Positions 34,737-44,792 of a DNA stretch of 64,000 nt are shown one piece after another. Numbering within the stretch: the first letter of the stretch is position 1; each line of letters begins with the position of its first letter. The DNA is taken from NCBI RefSeq assembly GCF_018336935.1, contig NZ_CP068771.1, forward strand, positions 1,488,001 to 1,552,000, given 5' to 3'. The notes below the pieces were generated by a model, which was not told where the DNA came from, ran no database searches, and was given only the letters and a program-made list of their open reading frames with translations. Both the position numbers and the translations under genes were made by a program. This DNA is from Serratia plymuthica (GTDB lineage: Bacteria > Pseudomonadota > Gammaproteobacteria > Enterobacterales > Enterobacteriaceae).

Positions 34737-36410
34737 ATGACTGAATCTTTCGCTCAACTCTTTGAAGAATCCCTGAAAACAATCGAAACCCGTCCGGGTT
34801 CCATCGTTCGTGGCGTTGTAGTTGCTATCGACAAAGACGTAGTACTGGTTGACGCCGGTCTGAAATCTGAGTCTGCCATCCCGGCTGAGCAATTCAAAAA
34901 CGCACAGGGCGAGCTGGAAATCCAGGTAGGCGACGAAGTTGACGTTGCGCTGGACGCTGTTGAAGATGGCTTCGGTGAAACTCTGCTGTCCCGTGAGAAA
35001 GCTAAGCGTCACGAAGCTTGGATCACGCTGGAAAAAGCTTACGAAGAAGCTGAAACTGTCGTCGGTGTTATCAACGGCAAAGTTAAGGGTGGCTTCACTG
35101 TAGAGCTGAACGGTATTCGCGCGTTCCTGCCAGGTTCCCTGGTTGACGTGCGTCCAGTACGTGACACTCTGCACCTGGAAGGCAAAGAGCTTGAGTTCAA
35201 AGTCATCAAGCTGGACCAGAAACGCAACAACGTTGTAGTTTCTCGCCGTGCGGTTATCGAATCCGAAAACAGCGCAGAACGCGATCAACTGCTGGAAAAC
35301 CTGCAGGAAGGCATGGAAGTTAAAGGTATCGTTAAGAACCTCACTGACTACGGTGCATTCGTTGATCTGGGCGGCGTAGACGGCCTGCTGCACATCACTG
35401 ATATGGCTTGGAAACGCGTTAAGCATCCAAGCGAAATCGTCAACGTTGGCGACGAAATCACTGTTAAAGTGCTGAAGTTCGACCGCGAGCGTACTCGTGT
35501 TTCCCTGGGCCTGAAACAACTGGGCGAAGATCCATGGGTTGCTATCGCGAAACGTTACCCAGAAGGCACCAAGCTGACTGGTCGTGTAACCAACCTGACT
35601 GATTACGGCTGCTTCGTAGAAATCGAAGAAGGCGTTGAAGGTCTGGTACACGTTTCTGAAATGGATTGGACCAACAAAAACATCCATCCGTCCAAAGTTG
35701 TTAACGTGGGCGACGTAGTGGAAGTTATGGTTCTGGACATCGATGAAGAGCGTCGTCGTATTTCCCTGGGCCTGAAGCAGTGCAAATCTAACCCATGGCA
35801 GCTGTTCGCAGAAACCCACAACAAGGGCGACCGCGTTGAAGGTAAAATCAAGTCTATCACTGACTTCGGTATCTTCATCGGCCTGGACGGCGGTATCGAC
35901 GGCCTGGTTCACCTGTCTGACATCTCCTGGAACGTTGCAGGCGAAGAAGCAGTACGTGAATACAAGAAAGGCGACGAAATCGCAGCGGTTGTTCTGCAAG
36001 TTGACGCAGAGCGCGAGCGTATCTCTCTGGGCGTGAAGCAACTGGCTGAAGACCCGTTCAATAACTACCTGTCTATGAACAAGAAAGGTACTATTGTTAC
36101 TGGTAAAGTCACTGCAGTTGACGCCAAAGGTGCTACAGTTGAATTAGCAGGCGGCGTAGAAGGTTACCTGCGTGCATCTGAAGCCTCTCGCGACCGCATT
36201 GAAGATGCAACTCTGGTTCTGAATGTAGGCGACGACGTTGAAGCTAAATTCACCGGCGTTGACCGTAAGAACCGTGTAGTAAGCCTGTCCGTACGTGCTA
36301 AGGACGAAGCCGACGAGAAAGACGCTATCGCAACTGTTAACAACAAGCAGGAAGAAAGCAACTTCTCTAACGCAATGGCTGAAGCTTTCAAAGCGGCTAA
36401 AGGCGAGTAA
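34737..36410 (+). CDS. rpsA: 30S ribosomal protein S1
   Basis: Large ribosomal protein that unfolds mRNA for initiation. The 557 residues equal E. coli S1 and contain six S1 OB-fold domains; the repeated motifs are visible as [76 protein letters not shown] (each part of a repeat) and two C-terminal copies. The codon use is strongly biased, as for highly expressed genes. The ATG at 34737 lacks a good Shine-Dalgarno sequence, which is typical of this gene. Confidence 0.98.
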   Translation: MTESFAQLFEESLKTIETRPGSIVRGVVVAIDKDVVLVDAGLKSESAIPAEQFKNAQGELEIQVGDEVDVALDAVEDGFGETLLSREKAKRHEAWITLEKAYEEAETVVGVINGKVKGGFTVELNGIRAFLPGSLVDVRPVRDTLHLEGKELEFKVIKLDQKRNNVVVSRRAVIESENSAERDQLLENLQEGMEVKGIVKNLTDYGAFVDLGGVDGLLHITDMAWKRVKHPSEIVNVGDEITVKVLKFDRERTRVSLGLKQLGEDPWVAIAKRYPEGTKLTGRVTNLTDYGCFVEIEEGVEGLVHVSEMDWTNKNIHPSKVVNVGDVVEVMVLDIDEERRRISLGLKQCKSNPWQLFAETHNKGDRVEGKIKSITDFGIFIGLDGGIDGLVHLSDISWNVAGEEAVREYKKGDEIAAVVLQVDAERERISLGVKQLAEDPFNNYLSMNKKGTIVTGKVTAVDAKGATVELAGGVEGYLRASEASRDRIEDATLVLNVGDDVEAKFTGVDRKNRVVSLSVRAKDEADEKDAIATVNNKQEESNFSNAMAEAFKAAKGE

Positions 36411-36416
36411 TGACGG

Positions 36417-36437
36417 GGGGCGGTTTCTGACCGCCCC
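36417..36437 (+). other. Hairpin between rpsA and ihfB
   Basis: Perfect stem GGGGCGGT / ACCGCCCC just after the rpsA stop. No T tract follows (GATAC), so it more likely protects the rpsA mRNA 3' end or slows readthrough than ends transcription. Confidence 0.5.
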
Positions 36438-36472
36438 GATACGGTAGTTTAGCTGCAAAGCTTGGAGGACTC

Positions 36473-36757
36473 ATGACCAAGTCTGAACTTATTGAAAGAC
36501 TTGCTGGCCAGCAATCTCATGTACCGGCGAAAGCCGTTGAGGATGCAGTGAAAGAGATGTTAGAACACATGGCTGCAACGTTAGCCGATGGTGAACGCAT
36601 CGAGATCCGCGGATTCGGCAGTTTTTCTCTTCACTACCGTGCTCCGCGCGTTGGTCGCAACCCGAAAACTGGTGACAAAGTTGAGTTGGACGGCAAGTAC
36701 GTTCCTCACTTCAAACCAGGTAAAGAGCTGCGTGACCGCGCCAATATCTATGGTTAA
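36473..36757 (+). CDS. ihfB: Integration host factor beta subunit
   Basis: DNA-bending nucleoid protein, partner of IHF alpha. The 94 residues equal the E. coli subunit, with the HU/IHF motif [21 protein letters not shown] (in part), whose Pro intercalates in the minor groove, and the C-terminal [13 protein letters not shown]. The ATG at 36473 follows TTGGAGGA. It lies after rpsA with its own probable promoter, as in E. coli. Confidence 0.97.
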   Translation: MTKSELIERLAGQQSHVPAKAVEDAVKEMLEHMAATLADGERIEIRGFGSFSLHYRAPRVGRNPKTGDKVELDGKYVPHFKPGKELRDRANIYG

Positions 36758-36798
36758 TCACTGATTATCCATAGAGTTGTTGCTTGTAAAGAATATAA

Positions 36799-36826
36799 AC
36801 GGTGCCTCAGGGCGCCGTTTTTTTTG
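36799..36826 (+). terminator. Terminator of ihfB
   Basis: Stem ACGGTGCC / GGCGCCGT (one G-T pair), loop TCAG and a run of nine T, about 40 bases after the stop. Confidence 0.92.
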
Positions 36827-37020
36827 CCTGGCGTTCACCTGCTTTCTGATTTCTGAGCCTCCCGTCCTGACTTTACTTTGCGCGCTACGCCGCATTCCTG
36901 CGTCAATAAATGAAACCTGCAGAGTTAACCTGCCGCCTGTGCCGCGAGCCGTCGCATTGGCGCTGGCGGTTGCCTGACTGCGGGGGAACAATCCTGTCTA
37001 CGGGGTGTGATGTGCAGTAG

Positions 37021-39330
37021 TTGCATGTCCTCTGTCGGACGGGAGAAAGGCCGATTAAAACTTCGCTGGATCTGGCGGTTATCGCCGTTGTCTGCGGTAT
37101 TCTGCCGTTACTGGTGTTGCCGCAATTACCCGATGTATTAACAACTTTGCTGGTTGTTTTACCCGTTAGCTTGATGTTGCGTTTCCGTTGGGCGGGCTGC
37201 CAATTTATTGCCTGGGGAGCACTGGGTTTTCTGTGGGCGATCTTCAACGCCGGCAATCTGGTGATGCAGGTCGAACGGTTGAGCCGTGGGCCAGAGGTGA
37301 CCGCAGTGGTGCAGGTTGTCGGTGTTACTTTGGTGCCCGCTGCGAGCAAACAAACGCTGATGCGCATAGAACAGGTTAACGGGCGTTGGTTAACGCCTTC
37401 AATTGCGTTTACTACCGTCTGGCAGCCGGAGGAGCCGCTACTGTGTGCCGGGCAACGTTGGGAGCTACGGCTGCGTCTGAGAGCGGTACACGGCAAACTG
37501 AATGAGGGTGGATTCGATAGCCAGCGTTGGGCGATGGCGCAACGTCAACCACTGACTGCGCAGGTGAAACGCGCCAGGTTGCTGGAGGGGAGCTGCAACT
37601 GGCGGCAGCGTATTATCAGCCATGCCGAGAGCAATATTGGCGACCTGCGTTATAAATCGGTATTGCTGGCTTTAGCGTTTGGCGAAAGAACCTCGCTGGA
37701 TCCGGCGCTACGCACTTTGATGCTGAAAACCGGCATTGCTCATCTGATGGCCATTTCAGGCCTGCATGTGGCTATGGCGGCCATATTGATTTGGTTAGCG
37801 CTGCGGGCGGTTCAGTTATTCTTGCCCGCTTATCTGATCGGCTACCGCTTCCCACTGCTGGCCAGTTGGTTTGGCACCCTGGCGTATGTCTGGCTGGCTG
37901 GCGCACAGCCCCCTGCGGTACGTACTGCTGTGGCGCTGACGTTGTGGATGCTACTACGTCTACGTGGCGTTCACTGCACCTCCTGGCAGGTATGGCTATG
38001 GTGTGTGGGGTTAATTCTGGTCTGCGATCCGCTGGCGGTACTGTCGGACAGCTTCTGGCTATCGGTATTGGCGGTTGCCTGCCTGGTCTTTTGGTTCGAA
38101 TGGGTGCCGTTAAGCGCGCGTTTCCGCTCCGCCTGGTACTGGGCTCCGGTGCGTTGGCTGCATATTCAACTCGGTATCACGTTGTTGCTGGTGCCGATGC
38201 AAGCCGCTTTGTTTCTTGGACTGACGTTGACCTCTATGCCGGCGAATCTGTGGGCGGTACCCGTGGTATCACTGGTGACGGTTCCTTTGATTTTGATCGC
38301 GGTGATTTGCGGTGCCTTACCGCTATTGAGCGGCGGGTTATGGTGGTTGGCCGATTTGACACTGCTTTGGGTGTTCACGCCGCTGTATTATTTGCAGCGC
38401 GGTTGGGTCGATCTGGGCGCCGCCTCGTTACTGGTCAGCGCGGTGGGCTGGCTGCTGGTTATCTGCTGGCGTTTCCACTGGTGGTTAAGTTACGCGACGG
38501 GATTGACCGCCGTGGCGATATGCTGCGTACTGTGGCGAGAAAAAGAACCCGCATATCGTTGGCGGGTCGACATGCTGGACGTCGGCCATGGTCTGGCGGT
38601 AGTGATCGAAAGAAACGGCAAGGGGATATTGTTTGATACCGGCGATCGCTGGGCGACGGGCAGTGCTGCGGAGCGTCATATTTTACCCATGCTCAACTGG
38701 CGGGGCATCAGCCTGGAGCAAATTATTATCAGCCACGATCATCTTGACCATACCGGAGGGCTGGAAGAGGTAAGGCGGGCATTTCCTCAGGCTACAGTAC
38801 GCAGCCCAATACTTGACCCAGTTCATTTACCCTGCGTGGCCGGCGAAAGCTGGCAGTGGCAGTCGCTGCAATTTCAGGTGTTATGGCCACCGAAAGCGCT
38901 CAAGCGACCGGTCAATGACGACTCCTGCGTGATCCGTGTCGATGATGGCCGATATAGCCTGTTGCTGACCGGCGACGTGGAAAAGAAAGCGGAGGCACAG
39001 TTACTCAGATCGCAACGCGATCGGTTGGCATCCACAGTGCTTCAGGTTCCTCATCATGGCAGCAGGACGTCCTCAACGCCGCCCTTTCTGCGCGCGGTAG
39101 CGCCGGAGGTAGCTTTAGCGTCCGCATCTCGTTACAACAAATGGCGATTACCCGCGGTTAAAGTTGTCGCCAGATATCTGGCAAATGGCATCATATGGCA
39201 CGATACTTCGCGCTCAGGTCAGATATCCGTACTTTTTTTCGACAACGATTGGCAAATTAAAGGCTTTCGTGAACAATTAATGCCCCGTTGGTACCATCAG
39301 CGGTTTGGCGTAGAGGGTGATAATGAGTAA
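37021..39330 (+). CDS. comEC: ComEC/Rec2 family DNA-uptake channel protein (YcaI)
   Basis: Inner-membrane protein of the ComEC family, which in competent bacteria carries single-stranded DNA into the cell; YcaI in E. coli is related to nutritional DNA uptake. The up to 769 residues comprise an N-terminal OB-like domain, the competence membrane domain ([14 protein letters not shown] and ten or so helices) and a C-terminal metallo-beta-lactamase-like domain with [10 protein letters not shown] and [11 protein letters not shown]. Start: TTG at 37021 is the first standard start, but homology begins at the ATT codon at 37054, which has a GGGAGAAAGG just before it (see findings). The gene order ihfB-comEC-msbA is standard. 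Confidence 0.93.
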   Translation: MHVLCRTGERPIKTSLDLAVIAVVCGILPLLVLPQLPDVLTTLLVVLPVSLMLRFRWAGCQFIAWGALGFLWAIFNAGNLVMQVERLSRGPEVTAVVQVVGVTLVPAASKQTLMRIEQVNGRWLTPSIAFTTVWQPEEPLLCAGQRWELRLRLRAVHGKLNEGGFDSQRWAMAQRQPLTAQVKRARLLEGSCNWRQRIISHAESNIGDLRYKSVLLALAFGERTSLDPALRTLMLKTGIAHLMAISGLHVAMAAILIWLALRAVQLFLPAYLIGYRFPLLASWFGTLAYVWLAGAQPPAVRTAVALTLWMLLRLRGVHCTSWQVWLWCVGLILVCDPLAVLSDSFWLSVLAVACLVFWFEWVPLSARFRSAWYWAPVRWLHIQLGITLLLVPMQAALFLGLTLTSMPANLWAVPVVSLVTVPLILIAVICGALPLLSGGLWWLADLTLLWVFTPLYYLQRGWVDLGAASLLVSAVGWLLVICWRFHWWLSYATGLTAVAICCVLWREKEPAYRWRVDMLDVGHGLAVVIERNGKGILFDTGDRWATGSAAERHILPMLNWRGISLEQIIISHDHLDHTGGLEEVRRAFPQATVRSPILDPVHLPCVAGESWQWQSLQFQVLWPPKALKRPVNDDSCVIRVDDGRYSLLLTGDVEKKAEAQLLRSQRDRLASTVLQVPHHGSRTSSTPPFLRAVAPEVALASASRYNKWRLPAVKVVARYLANGIIWHDTSRSGQISVLFFDNDWQIKGFREQLMPRWYHQRFGVEGDNE

Positions 39331-39365
39331 AATGGGCCGCTATTTCTTCCGATGCTGGTATTTGC

Positions 39366-41114
39366 ATGATGAATGATAAAGATCTCTCCACCTGGCAGAC
39401 TTTCCGTCGCCTTTGGCCGATGATCACTCCTTTTAAGACCGGGCTGATTGTGGCCGCCATTGCGTTGATTTTAAACGCGGCCAGCGATGCCTTTATGCTG
39501 TCCTTACTTAAACCTTTATTGGATGACGGTTTTGGGAAGACCGAGAGTAACATCTTGCTTTGGATGCCGTTGGTCGTGATTGGCCTGATGGTGGTCCGTG
39601 GCCTGACGGGCTTCGTTTCCAGCTACTGCATTTCATGGGTGTCCGGCATGGTAGTGATGCATATGCGCCGCCGGTTGTTTGGCCACATGATGAGAATGCC
39701 GGTATCCTTCTTCGATCAGCAATCTACCGGTACGCTGTTGTCGCGTATCACCTACGATTCTGAGCAGGTGGCCTCCTCGTCCTCCAGCGCGTTAGTGACC
39801 GTGGTGCGTGAAGGCGCATCGATTATTGCGTTATTCGGCATGATGTTTTACTACAGCTGGCAGCTGTCGGTGATCTTGATTGTGCTGGCGCCGATCGTGT
39901 CCGTTGCTATCCGCATCGTTTCCAAGCGTTTCCGCAATATCAGCAAAAACATGCAAAACACCATGGGGCAGGTGACTACCAGCGCCGAGCAGATGCTGAA
40001 AGGCCATAAAGAAGTGCTGATTTTTGGCGGTCAGCAGGTTGAGACCGATCGTTTCGATTCAGTCAGTAACCGTATGCGCCAACAGGGCATGAAGCTGGTT
40101 TCCGCTTCTTCTATTTCAGACCCGATTATTCAGCTGATTGCGTCTTTAGCACTGGCGTTTGTGTTGTATGCCGCCAGCTTCCCGAGCGTGATGGCAACCC
40201 TGACCGCCGGTACTATCACCGTGGTGTTCTCATCGATGATTGCGTTGATGCGTCCGCTTAAGTCGCTGACCAACGTCAACGCCCAGTTCCAGCGTGGGAT
40301 GGCAGCTTGTCAAACGCTGTTCTCCATTCTGGATATGGAGCAGGAAAAAGATACTGGCACCCGTGAAGTGGCGCGTGCGAAAGGTGACATCGAGTTCCGT
40401 AACGTGACTTTCTATTACCCAGGGAAAGAAACTCCGGCGTTGCGTGATATCAGCCTCAGCATTTCTGAGGGGAAAACGGTGGCGCTGGTTGGCCGTTCAG
40501 GTTCAGGCAAATCGACAATTGCCAACCTGCTGACCCGCTTCTATGACGTTCAGGAAGGTGAAATCCTGATGGACGGGCATGACCTGCGTGAATATACCTT
40601 GGCGTCACTGCGCGATCAGGTGGCTTTGGTATCGCAAAACGTTCATTTGTTCAACGACACCATCGCCAACAATATCGCCTATGCCCGCGAGAAACGTTAC
40701 AGCCGGGAAGATATCGAAAAAGCTGCGCGCATGGCTTATGCCATGGACTTCATTGAGAAAATGGAGAACGGACTGGATACGGTGATCGGTGAGAATGGCG
40801 TGATGTTGTCCGGTGGGCAGCGTCAGCGTATTGCTATAGCACGCGCACTGCTGCGTGACTGCCCGATTCTGATCCTTGATGAAGCGACTTCAGCGCTGGA
40901 TACAGAGTCAGAACGCGCCATTCAGGCTGCATTGGATGAACTGCAGAAAAACCGCACCTCGCTGGTGATCGCGCACCGTTTGTCGACCATTGAAAAAGCC
41001 GATGAGATCCTGGTGGTGGAAGATGGGCGCATCGTTGAACGCGGTGAACATGCTGTGTTAATCGAACAGCGCGGGGTCTACGCGCAGCTTCACCGCATGC
41101 AGTTCGGTCAATAA
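39366..41114 (+). CDS. msbA: MsbA, lipid A flippase
   Basis: Homodimeric ABC exporter that flips lipid A-core across the inner membrane. The 582 residues equal E. coli MsbA: six membrane helices, then Walker [11 protein letters not shown]-loop [11 protein letters not shown], signature [16 protein letters not shown], Walker [13 protein letters not shown] and H-loop [10 protein letters not shown]. The stop codon overlaps the lpxK start (TAATG), so translation is coupled. MsbA and LpxK serve the same pathway. Confidence 0.98.
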   Translation: MMNDKDLSTWQTFRRLWPMITPFKTGLIVAAIALILNAASDAFMLSLLKPLLDDGFGKTESNILLWMPLVVIGLMVVRGLTGFVSSYCISWVSGMVVMHMRRRLFGHMMRMPVSFFDQQSTGTLLSRITYDSEQVASSSSSALVTVVREGASIIALFGMMFYYSWQLSVILIVLAPIVSVAIRIVSKRFRNISKNMQNTMGQVTTSAEQMLKGHKEVLIFGGQQVETDRFDSVSNRMRQQGMKLVSASSISDPIIQLIASLALAFVLYAASFPSVMATLTAGTITVVFSSMIALMRPLKSLTNVNAQFQRGMAACQTLFSILDMEQEKDTGTREVARAKGDIEFRNVTFYYPGKETPALRDISLSISEGKTVALVGRSGSGKSTIANLLTRFYDVQEGEILMDGHDLREYTLASLRDQVALVSQNVHLFNDTIANNIAYAREKRYSREDIEKAARMAYAMDFIEKMENGLDTVIGENGVMLSGGQRQRIAIARALLRDCPILILDEATSALDTESERAIQAALDELQKNRTSLVIAHRLSTIEKADEILVVEDGRIVERGEHAVLIEQRGVYAQLHRMQFGQ

Positions 41115-42094
41115 TGATCGAGCGCATTTGGTCGGGTGGTTCACTGGTATATCTGCTGTTGCTGCCGCTGTCCTGGCTGTATGGTTTGGTCAGCGGCTTG
41201 ATTCGGCTGAGTTATCGTTGCGGTCTGCGTAAAAGCTGGCGTGCGCCGGTGCCGGTGGTGGTGGTGGGAAACCTTACCGCTGGCGGCAACGGTAAAACGC
41301 CGATGGTGATCTGGCTGGTTGAGCAACTGCAACGGCGCGGTTACCGGGTGGGTGTGGTATCACGCGGTTATGGTGGCAAAGCGGCATCTTATCCGTTGGT
41401 ATTGGATGAGTACACTACGACCCAGCAGGCGGGTGATGAACCGGTATTGATTTATCAACGCACCGGTGCGCCAGTGGCCATTTCGCCAAAGCGTGCTGAA
41501 GCGGTACAGGCACTGCTGCAACAGCAGAGACTCGACGTTGTCATCACTGATGACGGTTTGCAGCATTACGCGTTGCAGCGCGATTTTGAACTGGTGGTGA
41601 TCGACGGCGTGCGCCGTTTTGGCAATGGCTGGTGGTTACCCGCAGGGCCGATGCGTGAACGCGCGTCGCGCCTGAACAGCGTGAATGCGCGGGTTGCCAA
41701 CGGCGGCGTGGCTCAGGCGGGTGAAATCGCCATGCAGTTGCAAGCGCGCGAGGCGGTTAATATCGCCAGCGGTGCGCGCCGGCCGGCGGCTGAGTTGCCG
41801 CACGTGGTGGCAATGGCCGGGATTGGCCATCCCCCGCGCTTTTTCGCCACGCTGGAAAAGCTTGGCGTGGATGTCGAGAAAGAAGTGGCATTCGCCGATC
41901 ACCAGGAGTACCAACATGCTCAACTGGCAGCTTTGGCGTCATCTGAGCAAACGCTGCTGATGACTGAAAAAGATGCGGTCAAATGCCGCATTTTTGCCCA
42001 GCCTAACTGGTGGTATTTACCGGTTGACGCGGTTCTTCCCCCCAATCAGGCCGAGCCGTTGCTGCAAAGTATCGAAGCTCTGCTGACTAAATAA
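41114..42094 (+). CDS. lpxK: Tetraacyldisaccharide 4'-kinase
   Basis: Inner-membrane-bound kinase making lipid IVA in lipid A synthesis. The 326 residues carry an N-terminal amphipathic/membrane helix ([19 protein letters not shown]), a P-loop of the family type ([15 protein letters not shown]), [19 protein letters not shown] in part and the [16 protein letters not shown] block. The stop codon is one base from the convergent DUF1338 gene, leaving no room for a terminator between them. Confidence 0.96.
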   Translation: MIERIWSGGSLVYLLLLPLSWLYGLVSGLIRLSYRCGLRKSWRAPVPVVVVGNLTAGGNGKTPMVIWLVEQLQRRGYRVGVVSRGYGGKAASYPLVLDEYTTTQQAGDEPVLIYQRTGAPVAISPKRAEAVQALLQQQRLDVVITDDGLQHYALQRDFELVVIDGVRRFGNGWWLPAGPMRERASRLNSVNARVANGGVAQAGEIAMQLQAREAVNIASGARRPAAELPHVVAMAGIGHPPRFFATLEKLGVDVEKEVAFADHQEYQHAQLAALASSEQTLLMTEKDAVKCRIFAQPNWWYLPVDAVLPPNQAEPLLQSIEALLTK

Positions 42095-42095
42095 C

Positions 42096-43502
42096 TCACA
42101 CGGCCAGCGCGTTAAGCCCCAGAGCTTGCGCGCAGGCGTTTATCGAACGCTGTTGTGTTTGCTCATACAGCGCCAATTCATCAATCACCTCTGCCCCCAG
42201 CGCCTGTTCGAAAGCGGAACGGCTCGATGCTGCATTGTACTGAGCATGCCGGTTGTCGCCCAGGTTAGACTGGAAAATGCCCGCCGCGCTGACCGGTAAG
42301 AAGTCTTCATACACCAAAGGCTGAAAGCGAATGTGTTCCTGAGCTATCAGCTGCTCCAGCGTACTGTGTTTATCCAGCGAATCTTTGGCCGCCAGGCCGC
42401 ACTCGGTAGGGAAATAGCGGAACCATGCCAGTTGCTGCTCACGCAAGGTGGTATAATCGTCCGGAAACGCCTGGAAGTTTTCCGCCAGCAACTGATTGTA
42501 CCGCTCGGCGTTTTTTTCACTTGGCGGTGCCTGCAAGGCATCGTTGGTGGCTTGCAACAGGCGATCATACAGAGCGCGGCCTTTCGGGGTCAGCGCTACG
42601 CCACGTTGCTCGATTTCGCCAAAACGCGCGGTATGGTGCCCGTCCAGGGTGCTGCCGTCATGTTCAACAAAGGCCACGCCTTCTTCCAGCGCTTTAAAGC
42701 TGGTCTGGCGTAGCAAAATTGGCCGACGGCGAGGCGGCGGGCCTTCGATAACGGCTTTAGGCGTTATCCCTCGACCGGGCATCGCTTGCTGGACGAGGTC
42801 GATATTCAGCGTGCGCGGCGTCAAATGGTTGATATGTGGGCCCTTAAATGCCACAACGTCTGCAATCAAACGGTGTTGATCGTGCAGTTGTTGATATTCG
42901 GTGGCGCTGACGGTCGCCCGATTGTGCCACCGAAAAGTTTCCAGCGCTTGTTCGATAAACTCTGTGGCCTGGCCATCATCCAACCCGCCCTGGGCTTCCT
43001 GTAAGGCAATCAACTCCAGCACCCGCTCGGTAAAGATGCGGCGGCGGGCCAGCAGTTGCTGCGCCAACTCACGCAACGCCGGGCTTTCAATCAGCTCCAA
43101 CCGTAATAAGGAGGTAAAAACACGGAATGGACTGATCTGCAATGCGTCTTCATGCACTGCGCGAAACGCGGTGGAATGAACCGGAACTCCCGCCACGGCC
43201 AGGTCGTAATATCCGACCGGCGACATGCCCATAACGTTAAACAGCCGCCGAAGAGTCGCCAGTTCCTCTGCTGTCCCCACCCGAATTGCCCCGTGGCGCT
43301 CCATGGCCAGCCTTTCTATTTCGCCGGTAATTTGTAACTGATGAGCCAATGCGGCATCTTCGCGCAGGACCTGTCGGTTGGTTTCCGCAACCAGTTCGAG
43401 CAAATCGCCATACAGCGGTACCTCTTTTTGGTACATATCTGACATGGCGTGAGAGAACCTGGCGCGGATTTCATTTGGTGAGACGAACTGCTGGGCGGTC
43501 AT
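42096..43502 (-). CDS. DUF1338 / YdcJ-type 2-oxoadipate dioxygenase/decarboxylase (HglS-like)
   Basis: VOC-fold iron enzyme; Pseudomonas HglS of this family turns 2-oxoadipate into D-2-hydroxyglutarate in lysine breakdown. The 468 residues match E. coli YdcJ along the length: AMSDMYQKEVPLYGDLLELV (in part), HGAIRVGTAEELATLRRLF (in part), GVPVHSTAFR with a probable metal His, INHLTPRTLNID with another, and FLPVSAAGIFQSNLG near the end with a conserved Glu in YEDFLPV. The ATG at 43502 follows AAGGAG at eight bases; ATG 43508 is too close to it. In E. coli ydcJ lies elsewhere, so this is an extra gene between lpxK and ycaQ. Confidence 0.85.
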   Translation of the reverse strand: MTAQQFVSPNEIRARFSHAMSDMYQKEVPLYGDLLELVAETNRQVLREDAALAHQLQITGEIERLAMERHGAIRVGTAEELATLRRLFNVMGMSPVGYYDLAVAGVPVHSTAFRAVHEDALQISPFRVFTSLLRLELIESPALRELAQQLLARRRIFTERVLELIALQEAQGGLDDGQATEFIEQALETFRWHNRATVSATEYQQLHDQHRLIADVVAFKGPHINHLTPRTLNIDLVQQAMPGRGITPKAVIEGPPPRRRPILLRQTSFKALEEGVAFVEHDGSTLDGHHTARFGEIEQRGVALTPKGRALYDRLLQATNDALQAPPSEKNAERYNQLLAENFQAFPDDYTTLREQQLAWFRYFPTECGLAAKDSLDKHSTLEQLIAQEHIRFQPLVYEDFLPVSAAGIFQSNLGDNRHAQYNAASSRSAFEQALGAEVIDELALYEQTQQRSINACAQALGLNALAV

Positions 43503-44030
43503 GCGCATAGCTCCTTTATTCAGGATAATCTGAAAAATAGTATTTTTGGCGGTAAAAGTACTGGCTGAAAGGCCATCCACCTTGTTTTCACCCCAAGTTT
43601 AGCTATCTCGGTTGGGTTTTGTTATAGCCTGGGCAAGCATATTGGATTTTTATGCGTTAGCTCTCATTTGCCTGGGAGCTGGCGGAAGTAATAGCCGTCT
43701 GGAAGGCAATGACGTTGAGTGTGATCTGTAAAAATAAAGAAATTAACCTATTAACAATCATGGACATAAAAATAAATTAGGCGGGGTGATAAAAATAGGC
43801 CAATAAACCCCTTGTGCAAAGGGTAGATTTATGAGTAAATGCTCGTCGGCCTGTGATACAGACCTATTTATGTTCGAGTTTAGATTTAAGCAGTTCCTCC
43901 AAAGACGCTATCATCCGATTCCGCTTCAAAGACGAACCTTCTAAGTACCTCCCATAAGTAATGTTCCTAAAAACGGCCTAAATTGCCTTTATGGCAGGTT
44001 TTGTATATATATTTAAAAGGTAAATGTGTA
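43503..44030. promoter_or_regulatory. Divergent region between DUF1338 gene and the csp genes
   Basis: 528 bases with no supported gene. It must carry promoters for both sides and a probably long leader of the first csp gene. The region is AT-rich (about 43720-43980). I find no perfect cold-box motif. Confidence 0.45.
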
Positions 44031-44240
44031 ATGTCTAAGAAGATGGGTCAGGTAAAATGGTTCAACGAAAGCAAAGGTTTTGGTTTCATTGAGCAGAACG
44101 ACGGCGGTAAAGATGTATTCGTACATTTCTCTGCAATCGCGACCGACGGTTTCAAAACCCTGGCTGAAGGCCAGCGTGTTGAGTATAGCATCCAGGACAG
44201 CCCGCGCGGGCCGGCTGCCGCCAACGTTGTCGCCCTGTAA
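44031..44240 (+). CDS. CspA-family cold-shock protein
   Basis: A 69-residue single-domain RNA chaperone. Both nucleic-acid motifs are complete: RNP1 as KGFGFI and RNP2 as DVFVHF; the surface aromatic set (Trp, Phe and His residues) is that of CspA/CspE. The C-terminal AANVVAL is standard. The ATG at 44031 gives [10 protein letters not shown]; the frame from 43983 is leader. Which of CspA, CspC or CspE it equals cannot be fixed by eye. It is followed by a terminator and then by a divergent paralogue. Confidence 0.93.
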   Translation: MSKKMGQVKWFNESKGFGFIEQNDGGKDVFVHFSAIATDGFKTLAEGQRVEYSIQDSPRGPAAANVVAL

Positions 44241-44329
44241 ATAAATAGGGAATAACGTAAAGCGAGTTTAATACAACCATGATGAGGCGTTAACGCTGAT
44301 TCATTGCGGAAGATATTAAGTTCAACAAG

Positions 44330-44350
44330 CCCGCATAGTGCGGGTTTTTA
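44330..44350 (+). terminator. Terminator between the two csp genes
   Basis: Stem CCCGCA / TGCGGG with loop TAG, followed by TTTTT. It separates the first csp from the second, which needs its own promoter. Confidence 0.85.
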
Positions 44351-44460
44351 ATTTTTTGCTCACGAGAGGTTTGTTACGAAAAACTTTAGGATGGGCTGGT
44401 AGCGTCCAACAATAATAAAAATAACGTTGTTACGGATGCTCAAGTAAAAGGATATAAGTT

Positions 44461-44682
44461 ATGTTTAAAAATACTGTGTTACAAATGGGCCGTGTGAAAT
44501 GGTTTGATCAGGCCGCAGGTTATGGCTTTATTTCACCGGTAGATGGTAGTGACGAAATCTATGTAAGCCGTCGTTCTATCGCCAATACTAAAAATAAATC
44601 GTTGAACGAAGGTCAGAACGTTGAGTTCTCGATCTATCGCAGCTCCCACGGGCTGTCAGCGGCAGACGTTATCGCGTTCTGA
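44461..44682 (+). CDS. Divergent cold-shock-domain protein
   Basis: A 73-residue protein clearly of the CspA fold (MGRVKWFDQAAGYGFISPVDGS and C-terminal LSAADVIAF, in part) but with changes at key positions: RNP1 is GYGFI, and the RNP2 segment reads EIYVSR where others have DVFVHF, so the conserved Phe and His contact residues are lost. The N-terminus has eight extra residues. The ATG at 44461 is preceded by AAAAGGATA. It may bind nucleic acid weakly or have another role; it looks intact, not decayed. Found in tandem with a normal Csp. Confidence 0.85.
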   Translation: MFKNTVLQMGRVKWFDQAAGYGFISPVDGSDEIYVSRRSIANTKNKSLNEGQNVEFSIYRSSHGLSAADVIAF

Positions 44683-44792
44683 CCCACTCCTTCCTCGCCA
44701 GTGCCGGTGTCGCCACCCCCAAGCACTGGCGAAGAAAAATTTTCCGATATCCACTATTATCGAGCAATCGCTTAACGACTTTGGATGTCAGG

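Noticed and set aside
43690..43725. Cold-box-like TGACGTTGAG upstream of the first csp gene
   Set aside because: It only partly matches TGACGTACAG and lies about 320 bases before the start codon, too far for a normal csp leader.
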